Assembly: GCA_023101885.1 (NCBI GenBank) | Contig: JALPQD010000514.1 | Coordinates: forward strand, 1,387,427-1,451,426 | Length of the DNA stretch: 64,000 nt | Direction: 5' to 3' | Source: Typhlomys cinereus | Taxonomy: Eukaryota > Chordata > Mammalia > Rodentia > Platacanthomyidae | Shown here: positions 56,656-64,000 of the stretch, piece by piece | How the letters are laid out: every line of letters begins with the position of its first letter | Position numbering within the stretch: the first letter of the stretch is position 1 | Translations under genes and position numbers: made by a program | The notes under the pieces: generated by a model | What the model was told of the DNA's origin: nothing | Databases searched by the model: none | The model's input: only the letters and a program-made list of their open reading frames with translations

Positions 56656-59139
56656 GCAAGAAAAGAAACTGCAGGGGAGGAGACGAAAAGAAAAGAAATG
56701 AATAGAAATGAAGGAAAACGGGCAATCGCACTGACAGCAAGAAATAAGAAAGAAAGGAACGAATGAAGGGACGGAAGGGAAGAAAATGAAGGCAGGAAGG
56801 ACGGCGAGGAAGATTTATTATTTAAAGAACGAAAGAAATGAGGAAAGGATGGCGAAAAGAAGAACTGAAAATGAAGGGAAGGAGGACGGGACGAGGGGAC
56901 CAATGAAAGAAAGAAGAAGAAAATGAAGGCGCCAACGAAATGAGGGCAAAAAAGAAAAGAAAGAAAAAGAAGAAATTTGAAAAGAAACGAAAAAAAGAAA
57001 AGGCAAGAGGAAAGAATAAGAAAGAATGAAGCAATGAGAAAGGAAAAGGAAGAGGAAGGAAGGAGAAAGAAATACAAAGAGGAAAGACATGAAGGAGCAA
57101 TAAGAAAACGAAGAAAGAAACAGAAAGGAACCGAAAAAGAAGAAAAGAGGAAAGAAGATGAAAAGAAAAAGAAAGATAGAAAGAAAAGAAATAAACGAAA
57201 AGAAAGAAAAGTGAAGGACGGACGGCGAACAAGAAGAAAAAAAGAACGAAATGACGGACAAAAAGAAATTAAATGAAGGAAATATGAATGAAGGATAAAA
57301 TGAAGGAAAGGAAAGAAAAGAAATGATGAAGAAAAAGGAAGAAAGGAACGAAAGAAAGGAATAAGAAATGATCGGAAGGAGGAAAAGGGGACGGAGGAAA
57401 GAAATACAAGAAATAGAAAAGACGGAAAGAAACGAAAAAAAAAAGGAACAGAAAAGAAACAGAAAAGAAAAAAGAAAGGAAAGAGAAAAAAGAAAGGAAA
57501 GAAATAGAAAGAAAGGAAATGACGAAATGATAGGAAATGAAAGAAAGAAAGAAAGAAACGAAATACAAGAAAAAAGAAATGAAGGAAAGAACGACGCAAA
57601 AAAGAAAGAACTGAAGAAAAACCGAAATGAAGAGGCAGGAAGGAAGGAAAAGAATGGACGGGGAGAAAAAGAAATGAAGGAGTAAGGGAAAAGAATAGAA
57701 AGAAAGCAAAGCAAAGACGAAATGAAGGAAGGAGAAGAAAGACAAAGGAAGTAAAAAGACTAAAGAAAAAAAAGAAAGAAAAAGAAAGAAAGGAAAAGAA
57801 AGAAAGAAAGAAAAACGAAAAAAGAAAAAAGGAAAAAGAAATGAAGGAAAGCAGAAAGAAATGGATTGAAAGAGCCACGCAACGAAAGAAAGCAAGAAAA
57901 ATTGATGTAGAAAGAAAGAAAGAACATGAAGGACGGAAGGAGAAAGAAAAGAAGAACAGAAAAGAAATTGAAGGAAAGGAGGAGGTAGAAAGAATATGCA
58001 ATGAAGGAAGAAAAGAAAGAAATGAAGGAAGGAAGGGAAAAGAAAGAAGGAAACGAACTGAGGAACGAAAAAAGAAAGAAAAAAGAAAGAAAGAGAAATG
58101 CAGAAAGAGAAAATTCACGAAGAAAGAAAGACATGAAGAAATATGTGGCGAACAGAAGAAAAAAATTGAAGAAAAGAAAGAAATTAAAAGAAATGACTAA
58201 AGAAAGAAATGTGAGAAACTGATGAGAAAAGAAAATGGAAGAAAATGCAGGAGGGGAGAACCAAGGAACGGAATATAAATAGAAAGAAAGAAGAAACGAA
58301 AGAAAGAAATGAAAGAAAGAAAGAAAAAAGAAACTTTGCGAAATGACGGAAAAACAAGAAAAAAAAGAAAAAAGAATAAGGAAAGACAGAAAGAAATAGA
58401 AAAAAGAAAAGAAAAGGAAAGAAAAGGAAAGAACAAAAAAAAAAAAAGGAAGAAAAGGAACGAAAAGTAAAACGAAATACATAGAAAAAGGACAAGAAAG
58501 AGAAAGAAAACGCAGCACCCGGGAAAAGAAATGACAGAAAGAAAAAGAAAGTCAATAAGAAGATAAAAAAAGAAGGAACGAAAGAAAGAAAAGAAAAAAA
58601 GAAAAAAGAAAGAAAGAAAATGCAGGATGAAGCCACAAAGGAAGAAACAGGGGAAGGAAAGAAAAAAAACAGAAAGGAAAGAAATGAAGGATGAAAGAAC
58701 AAGAAAAGAAAGAAAAGAACTGAAGGAAGGGGAAGGAAGACGAAAAGAAAGAAATTAGAAAGGAACAGAAAGGACAGCGAAAAAAGAAAGGCATAAGAAA
58801 GACAATGAAGAGGGGAAGGACGGAGAACAAAAGAACGGCCATGACTAACTGAAGAAAGAATGAGAAAGAAATGAAAAAAGGAAATAAGAAAGAAATGAAG
58901 AAAGAAAAAGAAAAAGAGAAAGAAGAAAGAACGAAAGAAAATGAAGAAGAGAAAGAAATTAGAAAGAAGGAAGAAAAGAGAAAGAAAAAAGAACATTAAG
59001 AAAGAATGAAGGAGGACAAGAGAAGGAAAGAGAAAAAGAAAGAAAGAAAGAAAGAACAGAAAGAAATAAAGAAAAGAATAAGGAAAAAGGAAAGAAATGA
59101 AATAAATTGAAAGAAGAAGAAAAAGAAAATAAATAGAAA
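56656..59139. repeat. Degenerate GAAA-rich purine block, part 1
   Basis: About 2.5 kb of G/A on the plus strand. GAAA is the commonest word, with irregular AAAAG and GGAA. T occurs mostly in atga or ataga, and C mostly in acga. The word gaaatgaagga recurs (57672, 57839, 58019, 58680) without fixed spacing. Reverse frames rich in F, S and L, such as 526 codons at 56538-58118, result from the lack of A on that strand. Confidence 0.9.
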
Positions 59140-62100
59140 AAAGAAAGAACGAAGGAAGGAGGAAGGAAGGCGAGAGGAAGACGGCGAGAGGAAGATGAAA
59201 GAATATGTGAAGGAGGAAGGAACTGAAACAAGAAGAAAGAAAAGGAAAGAAGGAAAAGAAATGAAGAAAAGAAAAGAAAGAAAGACATAAAAAAAAAGCA
59301 CAAGAAAGAAAAGAAGCACGAGAAAAGAAATAGAAAATTAAGGACTAGGAAGGAAGGAGGAAAGGAAGGCGAGAGGAAAAGGAAGCCTAATGAAGGAATG
59401 AGGACAGGCGAAGGACGCGGATGAAGAAGAAACGCGAGGGCAGAGGAAGTAGAGAGGAAGAAGCGACGGGACGACGAGAGGAAAAGGAAAGAAAGGAAAT
59501 GAAGGATGATGAAGAAGGAACGGAAAGGAAAGGCGAGACGAGGGAGCGGGACAGGAAGGCGAAAGAAGACAGAAAAAGAACGGAAATGAAGGAAGGGAAG
59601 GGCGAGATGAAGGAGAGGACGAGAGGACGAAAGAAGCAATAAGAAAGACATAACGAAATGAAAGAAATGAAAAAAAGAAAGAAAAGAAAAATGAAGGAGA
59701 AGAAGCAATAAAGGAAGAACAAATTGAAGGAAGGAAGAAATAGAAATGAAGAAGGAAAGATAGGAAGGCGCGAAGGGAAAGGCGCCGAAGAGGAAGAAAG
59801 AAAGAAAGAAATGAATAGGAAAAGGAAGGACGGAAGGCGGAGGGAGAGAAAAGAAATGAAAGGAATGAAGCGAGAGGGATAGAGGAAGAAATGAAGGATA
59901 CAGGGAAAGAAATGCAGAAAACAGAAACTAGAAAGAAATATGACTGAAGGGAAAGGGAAGAAGGGGAAAGGAAGCGTAGGCGAGCGAGAGGAAAGAAAAG
60001 AAAGAATGCAAGAAATAAGAAAAAATGTGAGAAAGAAATGAGGAAGGACAGAAAGAACGGAAGGAAAGGAAGGCGAGAGGAAGAGAGGAAGGAAGGGCGA
60101 GAGGAAGAAGGAGCAGGCGACGAGAGGAAAGCAAAGCATTAAGGAAGGAAGGCGAGCGAGAAGGGATCAGGAAGGCGAAGGAAGAAAGAAATGAAGGACT
60201 AAGAAAAGGAAATGAATGAAGGACGGAGGAGAAAACAGAAAGAAAAGAAACGAAAAGAATATTGAAGGAAAGGAAAGGCGAGCGAGCTGAGAATGACGGA
60301 AGGAACAGGAAGGCGAGAGGAAGAGGTAAGGCTGCGAAGCGGACGACGAGGAATGGAAGGAGGAAAAGGAAAAAAAGAAAAAAGGAAAGAAAAAGAAAAT
60401 TGACATGAGAAAATGTGAAATGAGGAAAGAAAAGAAGAAAGAAAGAAAGACAGAAATGAAGGAAGGAAACGGAAGGAGGAAGGAGGCGCCGAACGGGCGA
60501 GAGGAAGGAAGGCGGCAGAATGCGAGAGGAAGCTGGGGAGATAGTCCGCGAGGGAAGAAAGGAAAGGAAGGAAGGCGGCGAGGAGGAGGCTGAGAAAGGA
60601 GGAAAGGGAAGCGCCGAAAGAAAGAAAGAAATGAAAAAGCACTGACGCGAAGGAAGGAAGGAGGAAGGAAAAAAGAAAGAAAAAGACAAAGAATGGAAAG
60701 CATAAGACAAAAGAACGAAATAGAAATAGAAATGAAGGAAATGAAGGAAGGAAGGATGGGAAGGAAAGAAAGAAAAGAAAGAGACAGAGGGAAAAGAAAT
60801 AAAGGAAGGAAAGACGGAAGGCAGGCGAAAGAATGAGGAAGGAAAGGCACGGAAGGCGCGAGAGAGCGGAGCGAGGAAAAAGAAAAAGAAAAGAAAAGAA
60901 AATGAAAGGAAGGAAGGAAAGGAAAGCGAGAGCGATGAGGAAGAGAAATTGAGGAAGGAGGAAGGAAGGAGCCGACGAGGCCCGAGCGAAGGCGAAGAAA
61001 GAACATGAAGGAAAGGATTAGCAAGAAAAGAAAAAGAATAGAAAGAAAGAAAGAGAATATGAGAAAAGAGAAGAAAGAGAAAGAAAAAGAAATAGAAATA
61101 AGAACATGAAGGACGGAAGGACAGGCGAGAGAGGGAACAGGAAAAGGAAAGGAATAAAAGAAGGGCGGAGTCGAGGAAGGCGGCGACGAGAGGAAAAAAG
61201 AAGATGAAGAGGTGATAGGAAGGAAAGGCGCGAGCGAGCGCGGAAGCGAATAGAAAAGCAAGGAAACGAAAAAGAAGAAGAAAGACACTAGAAATGAGAA
61301 ATGAAGGGAAGGAAGGGAACGGAACCGGAAGGCGAGAGAGAGCAAGGAGGAAGGAAGGAGGAAATGCGAGAATGACGAGGAAAAGAAAGAAAGAAAGAAC
61401 GAAAAAGAAAGAAAAGAAAGAAAGAAAGAAATGAAGGAAGGAAGGACGGAAGGCGATGAGGCGGCGCGAGGAACCAGAAAGGAAGGCGAAGGAATAGAAA
61501 GAAAGAAAGAAATGAGAACTAAAGAAAGAAAGAAACCGAACGAAACGAAAAGAAAAGAAAGAAACCGAAATAGAAAGAACGCAGAGAAGAGAAACGAAAA
61601 ATGAGAAAGAAATAAAGAAATGAAGGGTAAAGGAAGGAAGGCGAAAGGCGAAAAAAAGGGACAAGTGACGGAGGAAGGAAGGCGAGAGCGGAGGAAGGAC
61701 CGAGGCGAAAGAAAAGGCAAGACAAAGAAAAAGAAAAAGAAGAACGAACAATGAAAGAACGAAAGAACGAAAATTAAGAAATGTGAAGGAAGGAGGCGCG
61801 AGGAAATAGGAAGGAAGAAATGCGGACGGAAGGAAGGCGGAGGACGAAGGCGCCGAGCAGGAAGGAGAGTCGGGCGACGAGGAGCGAGAAAGGAAAAGAA
61901 GAAAACGGAACGAAATGATGAAGGAAAGGAAAAAGGCGCGAGAGACAGAAATTGACAGGAAAGGAAGGCGAGAGGAAAGCGGACAGGAAAGGGCGAGAGA
62001 GAGCGAGAGGAGAAAGAGAAAAGAAAAGAAACGAAAATGAATGAGGAAGGCGGAGGGACCGCGGAAGAAGATCGAAATGACGGAAGGGACGGCGCGAGCG

Positions 62101-62600
62101 GACCGAAGCGAACCGCGAGGAAGACAAGGCGAGGACGCAGGAAGCGAGAGGCGCGCGAGGGGGAGAGAGAAGAAGAGACGGATGAGAGGGGACGAAGAAA
62201 AAGAAAAGAAGGAAGAAAGAACGGACGAACGACCGAAGAAAGAAAGGAAGGAAGACGAAAGAAAGAAGGGAAGGAAAGGAACGGACTACAGGACGAGGAA
62301 AGGAGAAGAGGGGGGGGGGAGACACGCTCGAGGAGAGGGCGCGGGAACGAGTGAGGCGAGGAAGGGAAAGAAAGGAGGAACCGGAAGGAAAGACGAAGGC
62401 AGAAAGGAAAAAAAGAAAAAGAAAAGAAAGAAAAAGAAAGGAGTAAAAAGAAGAAAGACCGAAGAATAAAGAAGAAAGAACGAAAGAAAGAAGCAAGGAA
62501 ACAGAAGCAGACGGAAAGAAAGCCAAGCAAGAAAGGAAGGACTAGAAGAAAGAAGAGAAAGAGAAAGAAAGAACGGAAAAGAGCCGAGAAAAGAAAGAAT
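59140..62600. repeat. Purine block, part 2: G- and CpG-richer with GGCGAGAGGAA modules
   Basis: Modules resembling ggaaggcgagaggaag recur (near 59165, 59365, 60069, 60308, 61963), alternating with gaaagaaatgaaggaagg. CpG is far denser than in the rest of the window; for example, 61821-61860 holds six CpG. Reverse frames of 607 and 966 codons cover this part but have no domains, only S, F, L, P and R. Confidence 0.88.
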
Positions 62601-62834
62601 AAAAACAAAAAATAAAAAGAAAAAAAAAAACAAAAAAAAAAACAAAAAAAAAAAAAAAAGCAAATAAAAAAAATGACAAAGAAAGAAAACAAAAAAGAAA
62701 AGACAAAAAAAAGAATAAGAAAAAATAAAAAAGAAAACAAAAAAACAAAAAAAAAAAAGAAAAAAGCAAATAAAAAAAAAAAAACAATAAGAACAAAAAA
62801 AAAAAAAAAAAAATCAACCCAAACAAAACAGAAT

Positions 62835-62895
<61 letters not shown>

Positions 62896-63124
62896 AAAAA
62901 AAAAAAAAAAAATGAAATAAAAAACAAAAACAACAATAACAAAGAAACGCAAAAAAACAAAGAAAAAAAAAAAAAAAAAGACTAACGAAAAAAACAAAAG
63001 AAAAAAAACAAAACCATAACGAAAAAAAAAACGACAAAACAAAGAAAAAAAAACAAAGAAAAAACAAAAAAAAAAAAAAAAAAAATAAAAAATAAAAAAA
63101 TAAAAAAAAAAAAAAAATAAAAAA
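62601..63124. repeat. A-rich block within the purine array
   Basis: About 520 bases of nearly continuous A broken by single C, G or T, including an unbroken run of 56 A at 62839-62894. G, so common on either side, drops to a few percent here. Confidence 0.92.
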
Positions 63125-64000
63125 AAAAAGAAAGACAGAAAAAGAAAAGACAAGAACGCAACGGAAGAAGAAAGAAAGAAAGGAAAAGGAAGAAACGAAA
63201 GAAAGAAAAGAGAAGAAAGAAAGAAAGGAAGAAAGAAACGAAAGAAAGAACGAAGAAAGAGAAAGGAAAGAAGAAAAAGAAAGATAAGACTAGAAGAAAG
63301 ACAAGAAAGAAGAAAAGAAAGCAGAAAGAAAGATAAGAAGAAACGAAAGACAGAAAATAAAAACGAAGAGCAAGAAAAAAGAAAGAAGCAAAAAGAAAGA
63401 AGCACAGAACACGAAAAGAAAAGAAAGAAGAAAAAATAAAAAAAGAAACGCAAAACGAAAAAAAAAAAAAAAACAAAAAAAAAAAAACAAAAAAAAAAAA
63501 AAAAAAAATAAAAGAAGAACAAGAAAGAAAAGAAAGACTCGAAAAGAAAAGAAGACAGAGATAAAAAAAAAAAAAAAATAAAGAACAAAGCAAAAAAAAA
63601 AAAAAAAAATAACAAAAAAAAGAAAAAAAGAAAAAAAAATAAAAGAAAACAAAAAAAATAAAACGAAAAAAAAAAAAAAGTAAAATATAAACAAAAAAAA
63701 ACCAAAAAAAAGAAACGAAAGAAACGCAAAAAAAGAAGAGAAAAGAAGAGAAAGAAGAAAGAAAAAGAAAGGAAACGAAAAGAAGAACGATAGGACCAAG
63801 CAGGACGAAAGGCAAAAGAAAAAAAAGACCGAAAGACGAAAGAAAGAGAAAGAAAAGAAAGAATAAGAAAGAAAGAAGAAAGAAGAGAAAGAAAACGAAA
63901 GAAGGAAAAGACGGGAGAGAGGGGAGGGAGAGAGGGAGGAAGGAAAAGAAAAAATGAGGAAGGAGATGGAGGATGATGAAAGGGAAAAGAGGCGGGGGAC
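63125..64000. repeat. Purine block, part 3, to the window end
   Basis: GAAA-rich at 63125-63440, A-rich again at 63440-63720, GAAA-rich at 63720-63900, then GGGA-rich (ggagagaggggagggagaga) to the window end. The array does not finish in this window. Confidence 0.9.

Noticed and set aside
60167..63067. 966-codon open frame on the minus strand
   Set aside because: It lies opposite the purine array. A C/T strand cannot contain TAA, TAG or TGA, and the product is a low-complexity mix of F, S, L, P and R without any domain.

Overview
The window looks like mammalian nuclear DNA, almost certainly from a rodent, and I find no protein-coding gene in it. The organism call rests on repeat content. There are short 7SL-derived B1 elements, tRNA-derived ID elements, composite B4/RSINE1 elements and many copies of a B2-like tRNA-derived SINE with a distinctive body. 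There are also rodent-type L1 3' ends and MaLR-type LTRs. Older mammal-wide repeats lie beneath these: MIR, MLT1, an L1M 3' end, an L1 ORF2 remnant and a DNA transposon. The B2-like body is not the mouse or rat B2 I would recognise, so a non-murid mouse-related rodent is plausible, but that is inference.

Layout. From 1 to about 31.6 kb there is ordinary intergenic or intronic sequence with scattered SINEs, MIR and LTR fragments, L1 pieces and microsatellites. From 31.8 to 32.9 kb and from 41.7 to 43.1 kb lie two copies of one LTR-like family. Each sits against a same-family SINE and each has three copies of the target sequence, and the first has a 5' inversion. A possible CTCF motif lies at 44.58 kb and another at 51.60 kb, both on the minus strand. 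A separate LTR with a TATA box and CCAAT repeats lies at 50.7-51.2 kb. From 52.7 to 54.5 kb a pyrimidine-rich minisatellite is followed by a purine-rich one. L1 3' sequence occupies 55.65-56.29 kb.

From 56.66 kb to the end of the window (7.3 kb) the plus strand is almost pure purine. It is a degenerate mixture of GAAA, GGAA, a recurring ATGAAGGA motif, a CpG-containing GGCGAGAGGAA module and long A-rich blocks. The very long open frames on the opposite strand there, up to 966 codons, are composition artefacts, because a strand made of C and T cannot spell a stop codon. This block is either an unusual asymmetric satellite-like array or a poorly resolved piece of assembly. It is the most important thing to check.

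There is no operon or pathway. The only functional sites I can propose are the two CTCF-like motifs, LTR promoter elements and internal RNA polymerase III boxes in the SINEs. Family names were assigned by eye from remembered consensus patterns, so subfamily labels are tentative.
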